From Beroe forskalii (taxonomy: Eukaryota; Ctenophora; Nuda; Beroida; Beroidae): a stretch of 64,000 nucleotides of DNA. Shown here piece by piece: positions 26,230 to 37,886 of this stretch. The DNA lies in contig WFMF01000062.1 of the NCBI GenBank assembly GCA_011033025.1, positions 62,001-126,000 of the forward strand, read 5' to 3'. Every line of letters begins with the position of its first letter. Within the stretch, counting starts at the first letter, position 1. Below the pieces are notes generated by a model, which did not search any database, was not told where the DNA came from, and saw nothing but the letters and a program-made list of their open reading frames with translations. A program made the position numbers and the translations under genes.

Positions 26230-27236
26230 AGTTGATAGCGCGCCCCTGTTAGTGTGAAGCGTCGGCTGTTAGTGATAGGGTCCTCTGTCTCTGTTAGTGT
26301 TAACTTCTGTTAACTTGATAGTGTCCCCTGTTAGTGATAGGGTCCTCTGTTAACTTGATAGTGATAGTGTCCCCTGTTAGTGATAGGGTCCTCTGTTAAC
26401 GTCTTGATAGTGTCCCCTGTTAGTGATAGGGGTCCTCTGTTAACTTGATAGTGTCCCCTGTTAGTGATAGGTCCTCTGTTAACTTGATAGTGTCCCTGTT
26501 AGTGATAGGGTCCCTTGATAGTGTCCCCTGTTAGTGATAGGGTCCTCTGTTAACTTGATAGTGTCCCCTGTTAGTGATAGGGTCCTCTGTTAACTTGATA
26601 GTGTCCCCTGTTAGTGATAGGGTCCTCTGTTAACTTGATAGTGTCCCCTGTTAGTGATAGGGTCCTCTGTTAACTTGATAGTGTCCCCTGTTAGTGATAG
26701 GGTCCTCTGTTAACTTGATAGTGTCCCCTGTTAGTGATAGGGTCCTCTGTTAACTTGATAGTGTCCCCTGTTAGTGATAGGGTCCTCTGTTAACTTGATA
26801 GTGTCCCCTGTTAGTGATAGGGTCCTCTGTTAACTTGATAGTGTCCCCTGTTAGCGATAGGGTCCTCTGTTAACTTGATAGTGTCCCCTGTTAGTGATAG
26901 GGTCCTCTGTTAACTTGATAGTGTCCCCTGTTAGTGATATGTGATAGGGTCCTCTGTTACTTTGATAGTGTCCCCTGTTAGTGATAGGGTCCTGTGTTAA
27001 CTTGATAGTGTCCCCTGTTAGTGATAGGGGTTAGGGTCCTCTGTTAACTTGATAGGGTCCCCTGTTAGTGATAGGGTCCTCTGTTAACTTGATAGTGTCC
27101 CCTGTTAGTGATAGGGTCCTCTGTTAACTTGATAGTGTCCCCTGTTAGTGATAGGGTCCTCTGTTAACTTGATAGTGTCCCTGTTAGTGATAGGGTCCTC
27201 TGTTAACTTGATAGTGTCCCCTGTTAATAGTGATTT
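26230..27236 (+). repeat. 40-bp minisatellite, block 1 (about 25 units)
   Basis: The unit contains TTAACTTGATAGTGTCCCCT followed by GTTAGTGATAGGGTCCTCTG. It is repeated almost perfectly, with rare substitutions and a few 1-12 bp indels at the ends. It starts with degenerate copies at 26230 and stops sharply near 27236. There are no unique spacers. Confidence 0.97.
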
Positions 27237-28474
27237 TACCGGGGTAACTTGATAGTGGATTTAACATTTCCCTTTCAGTTGAAATTTGTGAATTCCATAC
27301 TAATTTCCTCATTTGACATGAAACGGGGCGATATATTTTCCATCAATGATATTACTATTGCTTGACATTTAACTCCTGAATAGTTAGTTCAATAGGGTAC
27401 TCACGTACATTTAAATTACTTGAAATTGCTGTTGGTATTGAGCTGATGTTGCTATCTATTGATACCACCCCAGATAGTGATCTATCATCCTCAGTTTAAC
27501 TTTCGTGTTATTTTTTGCTTCGACGAGACATGTAAACGTTGAAAATAAATAGAAACTACTGTTTTGAAAAGGCCAAATACTATTAGGCATCTATTTTATC
27601 AGCATTATTAAACGTTTGGTTTTTTGGAGGTTATCGTACCCAGGGCATTCGGCACATTTAGGTTCCACAACACTGTTGCTCTTTATAGGACCAGACATGT
27701 TGAAAAAATACAAATAGAGTCTTAATGCTATAAAAGTATAAAAGCGACTGTTCTATTTGCACAGGTCATGTGGCTTCTGCATATCATTGAATTTCAGTGA
27801 CAGTCTTTATTTTAGCTAGTGGCCAAATTCGTCTAAAAAAATAGGGTCCTCTGTTGAAATACTGATAGTGGCCCCTGTTATTTGATCAGATCTCTGTTAA
27901 CTTCTGGGGTGCCCCCTGTTAGTGATATCATTGAATTTCAGTGACGGTCTTGATTTTGCTGTTAACTTGATAGTGTCCCCGAAAATTCCTCTGAAAAAAC
28001 TTGAAAGTGAGTTGAAATACTAAAGGGTCGACTGTTAATTTGATAGTGTCCCCTGTTAGTGATAGGGTCCTCTGTTAACCCCTTGCATATCATTGAATTT
28101 CAGTGACGGTCTTGATTTTGCTTCGACCAGATTCGATTGAGTGTACCCAGTGAGTTGAAATACTAACGGGAACTTGATTATTCTATTTGTTAGTGATAGG
28201 TCCCCTGTTATCATTGAATTTCGGTGACGGTCTTTATTTTGCTTCGACCAGATTCGTTTGAAAAATTTGATAGTGTGAGTTGTTACTAAATAGGGTGATT
28301 CTTTAATTTGATCAGTGTCTGGTGTTAGTGAGAGGGGTCCTCTGACCCTGCATATCATTTGATTTAAGTGATTTTTAGTGATAGGGTCCTCTGAATACCT
28401 GATAGTGTCAGTTTTTTTCATGATATATTTCATTTCTATTTTCTTGTCTGAAGAGTACCTCCAGCCCCAATTTT
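27237..28474 (+). repeat. Unique AT-rich segment with decayed minisatellite fragments
   Basis: 27237-27830 is mostly non-repetitive AT-rich sequence. From about 27840 to 28440, broken pieces of the 40-bp unit alternate with a second repeated sentence (CATATCATTGAATTTCAGTG, present at about 27780, 27926, 28085, 28205 and 28350). This looks like an older, eroded part of the array. No gene is seen. Confidence 0.8.
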
Positions 28475-30005
28475 CTTCTGTTAACTTTGGTAGTGTCCCT
28501 GTTAGTGATAGGGTCCTCTGTTAACTTGATAGTGTCCCCCGGCTAGTGATAGGGTCTCTGTTAACTTGATAGTGTCCCCTGTTAGTGATAGGGTCCGCTG
28601 TTAAGTTGATAGTGTCCCCTGTTAGTGATAGGGTCCTCTGTTAACTTGATAGTGTCCCTGTTAGTGATAGGGTCCTCTGTTAACTTGATAGTGTCCCCTG
28701 TTAGTGATAGGGTCCTCTGTTAACTTGATAGGGTCCCCAGTGATACGGTCCTCTGTTAACTTGATAGTGTCCCCTGTTAGTGATAGGGTCCTCTGTTAAC
28801 TTGATAGTGTCCCCTGTTAGTGATAGGGTCCTCTGTTAACTTGATAGTGTCCCATGTTAGTGATAGGGTCCTCTGTTAACTTGATAGTGTCCCCTGTTAG
28901 TGATAGGGTCCTCTGTTAACTTGATAGTGTCCCCTGTTAGTGATAGGGTCCTCTGTTAACTTGATAGTGTCCCCTGTTAGTGATATAGGGTCCTCTGTTA
29001 ACTTGATAGTGTCCCCTGTTAGTGATAGGGTCCTCTGTTAACTTGATAGTGTCCCCTGTTAGTGATAGGGTCCTCTGTTAACTTGATAGTGTCCCCTGTT
29101 AGTGATAGGGTCCTCTGTTAACTTGATAGTGTCCCCTGTTAGTGATAGGGTCCTCTGTTAACTTGATAGTGTCCCCTGTTAGTGATAGGGTCCTCTGTTA
29201 ACTTGATAGTGTCCCCTGTTAGTGATAGGGTCCTCTGTTAACTTGATAGTGTCCCCTGTTAGTGATAGGGTCCTCTGTTAACTTGATTGTGTCCCCTGTT
29301 AGTGATAGGGTCCTCTGTTAACTTGATAGTGTCCCCTGTTAGTGATAGGGTCCTCTGTTAACTTGATAGTGTCCCTGTTAGTGATAGGGTCCTCTGTTAA
29401 CTTGATAGTGTCCCCTGTTAGTGATAGGGTCCTCTGTTAACTTGATAGTGTCCCTGTTAGTGATAGGGTCCTCTGTTAACTTGATAGTGTCCCCTGTTAG
29501 CGATAGGGTCCTCTGTTAATTTGATAGTGTCCCCTGTTAGTGATAGGGTCCTCTGTTAACTTGATAGTGTCCCCTGTTAGTGATAGGGTCCTCTGTTAAC
29601 TTTGATAGTGTCCCCTGTTAGTGATAGGGTCCTCTGTTAACTTGATAGTGTCCCCTGTTAGTGATAGGGTCCTCTATTAACTTGATAGTGTCCCCTGTTA
29701 GTGATAGGGTCCTCTGTTAACTTGATAGTGTCCCCTGTTAGTGATAGGGTCCTCTGTTAACTTGATAGTGTCCCTTGTTAGTGATAGGGTCCTCTGTTAA
29801 CTTGATAGTGTCCCCTGTTAGTGATAGGGTCCTCTGTTAATTTGATAGTGTCCCCTGTTAGTGATAGGGTCCTCTGTTAACTTGATAGTGTCTCCTGTTA
29901 GTGATAGGGTCCTCTGTTAACTTGATAGTGTCCCTGTTAGTGACAGGTCCTCTGTTAACTTGATAGTGTCCCCTGTTAGTGAAGGTCCTCTGTTCTTTTG
30001 ATAGT
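28475..30005 (+). repeat. 40-bp minisatellite, block 2 (about 38 units)
   Basis: Same unit and orientation as block 1, highly homogenised. A recurrent variant has one C missing in GTGTCCCCTG. The array ends near 30005, about 245 bp before the LC3-like start codon. Homogeneity implies recent expansion or ongoing unequal exchange. Confidence 0.97.
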
Positions 30006-30249
30006 GTCCCCTCACCACTAGCTCAAATACACCGTTTGTTTTAACCTTTTGTTTTACTACTATTTAATCCTTTGATTCCTTTCTTTGGCTGTTACAGCTA
30101 TAATTGGAATATTTTAATTAATGTTCATCACTAAATGCTTCTCACCTTCATTGAGTTCCAAATTGATACATAATTTCTGATGATTTTCTCCAGATCTTTG
30201 CAATGAATGTTCCCACCTGAATATCAGTGGATATCTTCTGGAACTAGAC

Positions 30250-30624
30250 ATGGTTGAGTATAGGATTGCTTATAAGTCTTTCAAGGAAAGGCGCCCCCTC
30301 ACTGCAAGAAAGGCTGATGTTTACAATATCAAAACTAAGTTTCCAGATAAAATACCTGTCGTTGTGGAACGATATTGCAAAGAAAAGACACTCCCCAGAC
30401 TACCAAAGTCAAAATTCTTGGTACCTTCAGAATTAGCTTTACGACAATTCCAGCTCATACTCAGGGCTAGAATGTCTTTGGGGAAAAGCTGTACGATGTA
30501 CTTGCTTGTTGATGGTAAATCTATCCTTGCCAACTCAATGACAATGCAAGAAGTTTATGTTGACCACCAAGATGAAGATGGGTTCTTATATCTAACTTAT
30601 GCATCACAAGAAGTCTTTGGTTGA
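30250..30624 (+). CDS. MAP1LC3: ATG8-family ubiquitin-like protein, LC3 type (LC3C-like)
   Basis: 124 codons with no intron. ATG8 proteins are conjugated to phosphatidylethanolamine on autophagosomes and recruit cargo receptors. Diagnostic segments: FKERRPL (N-terminal helix), KIPVVVERY, SKFLVPSELALRQFQLILR, MYLLVDGKSI, DEDGFLYLTYASQEVFG. The hydrophobic docking pockets and a basic N-terminal region are kept. KIPVVVERY and the SELxxxQF helix are closest to vertebrate LC3C. The stop follows the terminal Gly directly, so ATG4 pre-processing would not be needed. The frame stays open upstream to a TTTTCTCCAG acceptor at about 30193, so a 5' exon or an alternative N-terminus is possible. Intronless structure could mean a retrogene, but no poly-A tract is seen. 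Confidence 0.93.
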   Translation: MVEYRIAYKSFKERRPLTARKADVYNIKTKFPDKIPVVVERYCKEKTLPRLPKSKFLVPSELALRQFQLILRARMSLGKSCTMYLLVDGKSILANSMTMQEVYVDHQDEDGFLYLTYASQEVFG

Positions 30625-31278
30625 GTGAAAAAGTGGTGTTTAATTGATTTGTCAAAAGTCATTAATTGTAAAGGCTCTATTAACTAGTTCAAAGGTCATG
30701 ATTTGATTTCTAAAGCCTAACACATTCAGTTGAAACCAAAATAGATCTTAATTTGAGTGAAGACATGTTTTTCATATATTTTATATTTATCAAACAATTT
30801 ATTTCATATTGAGAGGGCCAGAACATTTTCAACCATCATGCTTCAACTATATTAGTATATCAAAAGTTTAACCCTTTATTTTTGATTATATTTGATTTAA
30901 GATTTAATTGGAAGACTTTTATATAAACATTTTTAGATAATTTATATTTGCTCACTGATTTAGATAATAAATTTGTGTGTATGAACTGAAGGCAAGTTTC
31001 ACTGTTTCCATGTAGCACCATTGAAAGAAACAAAATGGGATATAAATTAGAAAAATATTGAAATTCAAACCTCATTGAAGCTGACGACGATAATCGCGCG
31101 GCGCTTTGAAAGCTTGTTAGATCAGTATCATATCTGGAAATTTCAGACACCGATCTCAATTTATTAACTTACATGACTTTTGATATTCCTTATTTACTAC
31201 ACTCTTAAATCCTTTAATGTTGAAAGTGTACAGGCATTTGCACAGGTTAGGTTGAGGGAAAACCAAAGATTTGATGCT

Positions 31279-34200
31279 ATGGTGGATCGATTAGGTAAGC
31301 CAGGATTGCTAGTTGGTATTTTGCCAGTATACAAGATTAATGACTAATCAGGGACTGCAGATTACCTAATTATTAAGAAAAAGTTCCAACTTAACTTATG
31401 GCTACTTCACTACCATTATTATTTCTAAAGATAGTTAGCAATCATCTGATCTGGAGTAATTTTATATCCAATTTTCAGTTGACTCAGAGGCCAATGCCAG
31501 AAGAATAGCCAATGTAGAGAACTGCTTTGGCGGGGAGGTAAGCTGGTTATTACTCAAAACACTCCAATCCGGTCCAATCACCATTTTCTTGGAGATTTGC
31601 TTGACTCCCTTTGCACTACGAATCTTCCATCATAATCCCAGTACTCTACGCAGGTACTTCTCAAAACATTAATACATGATTTCTCTACAAAACTAAGCCT
31701 TTCACTCCTTATAACCCAGGTACTTGCCGCCCCAAACCGAGTGCTGGTCGGAGAAGGAGTTCTGCAGAAACAGTGCAGGAAACAGCTCAAACCTCGCCAG
31801 GTAATGAGGCATTGCTTGCTGGGCGTTATTCATCGTTATTCAAACATTTCACAAGTCATGTTTGGATACTGATAGATTCTCAACTCCATTGTCCATATAA
31901 TTCTATATAACAGTAGGCAGATAGAGTTGAATAAGAGTGACAAAATCGTGGCAATACGGCCGCAACGTCACATGAATACATGCCTTAATTTGACATCCCG
32001 TGTGATATTCTGGGTCAGATTTTATTCAATTTTGTTTTTATGATTATATTTATTTTCAAGCCCTTATGGGTACCCCACCGGGCACACCGTGGGTTTTGAA
32101 CAACACAAGCAATCGAGTAGACGTCATTAACCTTCGACTCTGAATTGTACCATGTACTCATGATTCTGAATACAAACTATAAAATGATTTGAGTTCGAGT
32201 ATTTTCATTGAAACTTAATTCTCCTTCTCCTCAATGCTTTTACATTCGGTGTCGTATTTCAGATTACTTTTCCTGATAAACGATGATAATTGAAGTGTAC
32301 TGCTAACTAGCATACTAGTATGTGAATACAGAAAACATGGACAGCTCTTGAGATTTTGATATAAAAGTCTCGAGATAGATTAAAGTAACGTCTACAAAAC
32401 GATTAATTGTTTTTGTTTTCAGTTTTTCCTGTTCAACGACATTGTTGTGTACGGAACTATCATCATACACCGTAAAAAGGTGCGTTTATGAACAGGAGCT
32501 CTTCCAGTAGTATCTTTCGACCAAGCATTTTACATAAATATCTCAATTACCAGTTTTTTTTCAGATTTCACGTTTCAGTGAATAGAGTTGATAGTGCATT
32601 AATTGTTCTGCTCTGGGAACTATGTAAAGCTCATTTAGCCTAATCTAACTCCTTGGCAAATCGGTCCAATGTATATGCCTCCTTACTGACGGTGACTATG
32701 TCCTATCTATGCCCTAACTTTGTATTCCTAACTCCTACACTCCACAGTACAGCAATATTCACGTTTTACCACTGGACGAAGTGCGCATAGTTGCTCTGGA
32801 CGACATTGGACCAGGTTAGTGGGAGTTGGGGGGAGTTTGGGGGTTCCCCTGGTGAGTGGGAGATGAGGGGAGATTGGGGTGTTTCCCCTGGTTAGTGGGA
32901 GTTGAGGGGAGTTTGGGGGTTCCCCTTTGGTAGGTGGGAGTTTGGGGGGAGTTTGGGGGTTCCTCCAGGTTAGTGGGAGTAGGGGGGAGTGAAATATTTC
33001 ACTGTGTCATTGACTCTATAATAACAATAATAAGGAATAACACTATAATAACACTAATAAGTAATAACACTATGATAACACTAATAACACTAATAACCCT
33101 CTCAGAGCGACAGAACGGCTGGCAGATCATCTCCCCGCAAGTTCAGTGGTGGGAGTTTTGGCAATTGGGTGGTAAGTAGGAGACTGAAGTGGAGTGTTTG
33201 TTGTTTACCTCAAGACTTGCATTGATGGGTGCAACGCCAGGGGTGACCTAATAACACTAAAACAGGCAGTAGTCCACTGTAATGCCACTGGTGGCTGGTG
33301 AGAGCGGACAGAACGGCTGGCAGATCATCTCCCCTCGCAAGTCTTTCAACGTGTTGTCCGGCTAATGTCACCCAATAGTGAGAAGAACCAGTGGCAAGTG
33401 GTTCTAAATTTGCATTGATCTGCAATGCCAGGGGAGAAGTCCGCCATGGGTAAAGGTCACTGATAGGTGGTCGGCAGGGTAATCCAGGTGTCACTAGCTG
33501 TGTGCCAGGGTCAATCTTACAGGTTGTAAACATCTTTATGCGCAAACCGGGAAAACAACAGACTTAAAGCTAAACCAGGGGTAAGTGTACATGGGTAGAT
33601 AAGGTTGTAAACAGGTAAACAGGGTTAGTATTAGTGTACGGGTAAACAGGGTTGTACAGCTAAACAGGGTTGTACAGCTAAACAGGGTTAGTGTATTACA
33701 AACAGGCTAGTGTACAACAGGGTTAGTGTACAGCTAAACAGGGTTAGTGTACAGCTAAACAGGGTTAGTGTATTGCTAAACAGGGTTAGTGTACAGCTAA
33801 ACAGGGTTAGTGTATTGCTAAACAGGGTTAGTGTACAGCTAAACAGGGTACAGGTGTCAGGTAAGCAGGGTACGTGTACTATGGGTAAACACTGAACAGG
33901 TTGTAAACAGGGTTAGTGTGCAGATAAACAGGGTTAGTGTACAGGTAAACAGGGTATGTGTACAGGTAAACAGGCAGTAGTTCATCTGTAATGCCTGGTG
34001 GCTGGTGAGAGGCTAGCTTACTGTAACTCGTATTGTCCTGGAGTCGTCACCGAGTATAGTGACCTGAAGAAGTTAGGATCATGAAGGGTCCATGCATTAA
34101 AGACACCAATGAAAGCGTCAGTGCGTTCTATAATTAGATACCTCTGGTGCCAGTGTTAAGTCCGCTTAAGCGCGTCCGCCTTAGGTCTGCCGAAGGTGAG

Positions 34201-35699
34201 TCGGCGTAACTCCAGACTGCCACTAGCTTTCTGTGTACTTCAAATCACTCTGATTGATCTTCAATCTTTCCATGGCATAAACCGAATGTGTACAAGTTTA
34301 AACTTCATCTTGAGTAGGAGTCAGTCTAATGTTCACTGGAAGTCGTTAGTGACATGAACATGTTTGTTTAAGGCTGATGTAGAAGGATACGCCTTGATAT
34401 CTGGTCGTCTAATCAACTAGTTAACTACAGATCTTTAAAGAGGATATAAAGAATGATGCTGGAATTAACACTCTAACTGATCACGTGTCCTCTGATCACG
34501 TGTTCCCTGATCACGTGACCTATACCATGTGACCCATAACACGTGTTCAGGTGACAAGAAGCCGTCAGCGGAGCTGGCGCCTGCCTGGATTCCAGACGAC
34601 GCTGCAACTCACTGTATGATATGCACCAAGATAAAGTTCACTGCCATGAACCGCAAGGTAGAGTAGATTAATTAGAACTTATTTGCGGTCAGGGAATTAT
34701 AGTTCGCGTGATTTGAACCATTTGGAAACCCCACTCTCACCCCCTCTCCACCCCCATCCTAAACACACTCTCTCTCTCCCAGCACCACTGTAGACGGTGT
34801 GGTAAGATCGTGTGTAACTCTCACCCCCTCTCTCCCCAGCAGCAATGCAGACGGTGTGTAACCCCCCTCTATAACCCCCACCCCCATCCTAAAACCCCCT
34901 CCTCTCCACTTCCACCCCCCCCCCTAACTCCCTCACCTCTCTCCTCAGCACCACTGCAGAAGGTGTGGTAAGATCGTGTGTAACCCCCCTCTCTCACACC
35001 CCTCTCCCCCACTCTAAAACCCCCTCCTCTCCACCCCTCACAACCCCCTCTCTCCTCAGCATCACTGCAGAAGGTGTGGTAAGATCGTGTGTGACCCCAC
35101 CCCCTCTCTCCAACACCCCAACCCCTGACCCCCTCTCTCCTCAGCATCACTGCAGAAGGTGTGGTAAGATCGTATGTAACCCCCTTCACTCACCCCCCCC
35201 CATATCTCACCCCCTCCCTCCCAGCATCACTGCAGACGGTGTGGTAAGATCGTGTGTAACGGCTGCTCCACGAAGCGACTCCTGCTCGTCTCTCAAAGCT
35301 CTGATCCTGTGAGAGTGTGTGACCCGTGCTTTGCTGAGGCCAGCTCCAAGAGAATCAGTGAGGCGAGACTGGACAGCAGCGGAGACGACAGTGACGACGT
35401 GAACAACAATGAGAATAATGAAGATAGCCAGGTCAGTCAGGAGAAGGGATTGTGGTTGTGATCAGTTCGTCTGATCATAATTACCCTCCAGCTTCTAAAT
35501 TCTGTGATTACGGTTGATACATTTGATGGCATATTATCTATTGCGACGAATGTGATTATACAACCAAGATTTAGACTATCTATTTAAATGATAAATTAGA
35601 ATCAGAACCGTTTCATTCAGTAGATCCTGATATCAAATCATGAAAACATCCAATACATTTCAGATGGAGGAGCAAGAACCAGCTCAGTTCTTTTCATGA
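31279..35699 (+). CDS. PLEKHF: Phafin / PLEKHF, PH and FYVE domain endosomal protein
   Basis: Phafins bind PI3P on endosomes and act in endosome fusion and autophagy. Exons: 31279-31294, 31479-31537, 31720-31800, 32423-32479, 32748-32814, a PH exon at about 33106-33145 or 33301-33415, 34551-34657, 35225-35431, 35664-35699. Phases join except at the PH exon. The start MVDRL and [18 protein letters not shown] match vertebrate Phafin. [59 protein letters not shown]: the WIPD (WxxD) motif, CMIC, RKHHCRRCG, CNGC, VRVCDPC, so all zinc ligands and the PI3P-binding basic patch are present. An acidic Ser-rich tail follows, as in the family. The C-terminal PH exon is duplicated and frame-broken (see separate entry). 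Confidence 0.9.
32815..32990 (+). repeat. Tandem array of the Phafin exon-5 donor region (about 5 units of 38-40 bp)
   Basis: The exon ends CCAG and the donor GTTAGTGGGAG begins the first unit. The same donor-like core recurs at 32852 (GTGAGT), 32891 (GTTAGT), about 32930 (GTAGGT) and 32969 (GTTAGT), each preceded by CCTGG, TTTGG or CCAGG and separated by G-rich sequence. Confidence 0.85.
33106..33420 (+). pseudogene. Duplicated and broken C-terminal PH exon of Phafin
   Basis: Copy 1 at 33106 follows a good CCTCTCAG acceptor and encodes [11 protein letters not shown], then diverges. Copy 2 at about 33301 encodes [19 protein letters not shown] and hits TAA. One base out of frame, SPNSEKNQW continues, matching the end of vertebrate Phafin PH domains (EKSEW). 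Short stretches flanking both copies are also shared (TTGCATTGAT, GCAATGCCAGGGG). Either the exon was locally duplicated and damaged, or the assembly collapsed or miscalled a repeat here. Confidence 0.65.
33640..33975 (+). repeat. 21-bp tandem repeat in a Phafin intron
   Basis: The core unit is GCTAAACAGGGTTAGTGTA with small variants (GTAAACAGGGT), about 12 copies. Each unit contains GGTTAGTG, the same string as the exon-5 donor. No coding potential beyond a short repetitive frame. Confidence 0.85.
34783..35180 (+). repeat. Five decoy copies of the FYVE exon acceptor plus its first 12 codons
   Basis: Copies start at 34783, 34840 (shortened), 34949, 35060 and 35145; the functional exon starts at 35225. 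Each has a C/T-rich tract, CAG, then sequence encoding [12 protein letters not shown] before returning to a C-rich tract. Among the four full decoys and the real exon, differences are synonymous except one N-to-D change. A strong donor-like GGTAAGA sits inside every copy, so a 19-nt micro-exon is conceivable but would shift the frame. Confidence 0.9.
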
Positions 35700-36497
35700 T
35701 GCTTGGAATGTTAATTCCTATCTACAGTACAGATGCTGCAAACTCTCTATTTAAAGTACAGATGATTTGAGTTTGTGGTATTTGGAGAAAGCCTCGAACT
35801 TTTCTAGGTTTATCGTTGAAACAGCACAAATTCATGCGATGAATAAAGTTTAATTGTAGGTTTTTGACGTTTATATTTTATCATTCACACTTTTCAAAGT
35901 TTTGACTAAAATTTTCACGTATCAGGTTGAATGAATCAGTTTATGATTTAACATTCTTTGAAACTCCGTGTTTGAATGGAATACATTGTTGATCCTGGTA
36001 TTTATGTACGTTTACAAGTATTTCGATAACACTGCTTTTAACACTGCTTTAAATGCCTGCTGACAATAAACACGCGTATCGTGCGAACTGCTACTTTTGA
36101 CAGTGTTTCTTAATGATGACTGATTTTCAAATTTACTGAGAAGATTTGTATTATTTTAAGTGGATTCTGATTAAAACGATTAATGTTTACTTGTATTATA
36201 AGATTTGATGTCGGATCCAAATAAATGTTTTAAATGGACTGTGTAGATTATATTGTTTGATATCGAATGATGGAAATGAACTGTATATCTTAGTAGAAAC
36301 ACGCCAAATTAATCGGAAAGCACTCCACTGGATAACCTTGTAGGTATCATGTGTTCAGCATAGTTTGATTAATTGCAATGTCGACACAGTATTCCAATTA
36401 CTATTTCAAGGCTGGTGCGTGTAAGTTCCTTAATTTGGCTAGAATGTTGGCACAGAATGTATATTTGCCACATTTATTGGTGTACATTATGGAAAGC

Positions 36498-36527
36498 GCG
36501 CTAACACATATTATGTTGTGTTAGCGC
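36498..36527. repeat. Perfect 11-bp inverted repeat
   Basis: GCGCTAACACA and TGTGTTAGCGC with an 8-nt spacer. A short stable hairpin of unknown role. Confidence 0.7.
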
Positions 36528-36603
36528 TTCACGCGCGTTCAAACACGCGTGACTGTAGAATTCAATAAAGTATGGAGAATAGCGCGCGTTGACTTCGGAA
36601 GAA

Positions 36604-36658
36604 GACCCTGCTGTTTGTACAGATAACATTGCTATGCGTTGTCTGTACAAACAGGGTC
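36604..36658. repeat. Hairpin with about 20-bp arms
   Basis: GACCCTGCTGTTTGTACAGA pairs with TCTGTACAAACAGGGTC apart from a 3-nt bulge; loop of 18 nt. It could be a precursor-like hairpin or a tiny fold-back element. Confidence 0.6.
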
Positions 36659-37863
36659 TATTCCCGATATCAATAGGATCTGGGGGAGGACAAGGAGGAG
36701 CGGAAATTGGGTGTGAAATCTATGCACGATAAACATTAAACAAGGTGCCTTAAATGTATTATGGGTAATTACATTTACTATCGTATCGAAAAGGCTCCGT
36801 ACGTATGAAATCAAAATTTTGTGGCAAATCTAGGGCTGGGCTGTTGAGCAGTTCCTTATCGAAAAGCGTGAAATATTGGATGGAACTTCCTTATTCAAAA
36901 CTGCAAGTGTACGCTTCTTTTAAATTGAAAACAGCTTAGTTCTTCCACTTGGGAACACTAACTATTTTTTAGTGGAAATATTCCTATAAAACAAAATTTA
37001 GAGAATCGTATTCATAGGAAGGACCTGAAACATGTCCAATCTTTAATGCGTTTCATACCCTTCACGGTTTCTAACTTCTTTTAGGTGGCCGTAACGTTCG
37101 TCGGTCGATCGAATGGAATTGGTCGATCGATTAACTTCATTTGAAAGAACGATGTGTTTAACTGGTCCCTAATGACTTGAATCGTGTTTAAATGAGCAAT
37201 ATTTAGTTGTTTCCCTACTAGCTCAAAGATTTTCTATTTAAAACACATCAGTTGATCACTGATGCCTGATTAAGATTTAGCAAGACGTTAAAATCTTCCC
37301 CTAACCAGGGGCGCGAAACCAGGGCAAGTTAAAATCAGACCTCCTCACATAATATGACGTTCGGAAAAGCAGATTAGCAGCGCCAAGAAACTCGCTTCTG
37401 AGCGGGCAATTAGTAAATTACAGTTGGAAAGTAAGAGGGCAAACAATGGGAGGTGCATTGTCTTCACTCAAAGCACAATGCAAGGGAAGGTTAGCGAGAC
37501 AAGGGACTGAGAAAACCGTGCCTTTTCCAAATCCTAATCGCAGGCTAAGAGAAAGGATAAAAGTGAGAATCCATGAATAATCAGCCATTTAACCTCATCT
37601 CCAGATTACCACGCGATTAAGGGAATTGACTTAATCGGGGCGGGGGACGGGCGATGACCGAGTCTCAGATGTGTCATGCAAATTTGCATTCTCTTTAGGG
37701 GGCCGTGGTCTCTTCAATATTCATCCCCAGAACAAAGTCCGTCATTACCTGCTGTTTTCGACAGAAACACTGTCCAATGACTTCTCCAGGGCGATTGTCC
37801 TCTCTTTTACATCTGAAACCGAGACAATGGGCAGGCATCCAATTAGGAGGGAAGAGGGGGGCC

Positions 37864-37869
37864 TATAAG
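37864..37869 (+). promoter_or_regulatory. Possible TATA box
   Basis: CCTATAAGAAG lies 23 bp before the ATG at 37887. If used, transcription would start near 37890-37900, so the in-frame ATG at 37902 might be the real start. It gives an even cleaner signal peptide. Confidence 0.35.
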
Positions 37870-37886
37870 AAGCCAGTCTGTGACTC

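Larger units (their letters stand above)
35700..37863. other. Intergenic, no gene seen
   Basis: Contains the Phafin 3' UTR and two hairpins (36498-36527 and 36604-36658). CG-rich words (GCGCGTT) cluster around 36490-36590. No supported coding region. Confidence 0.55.

Noticed and set aside
26230-30005. CRISPR-like regular repeat array
   Set aside because: The whole 40-bp period is repeated with no unique spacers, and the DNA is eukaryotic; it is a minisatellite.
34869-35312. Pro/Ser/Thr-rich and Gly-rich ORFs across the FYVE decoys
   Set aside because: They read through intronic C-rich tracts; only the 36-nt exon-derived pieces are meaningful.
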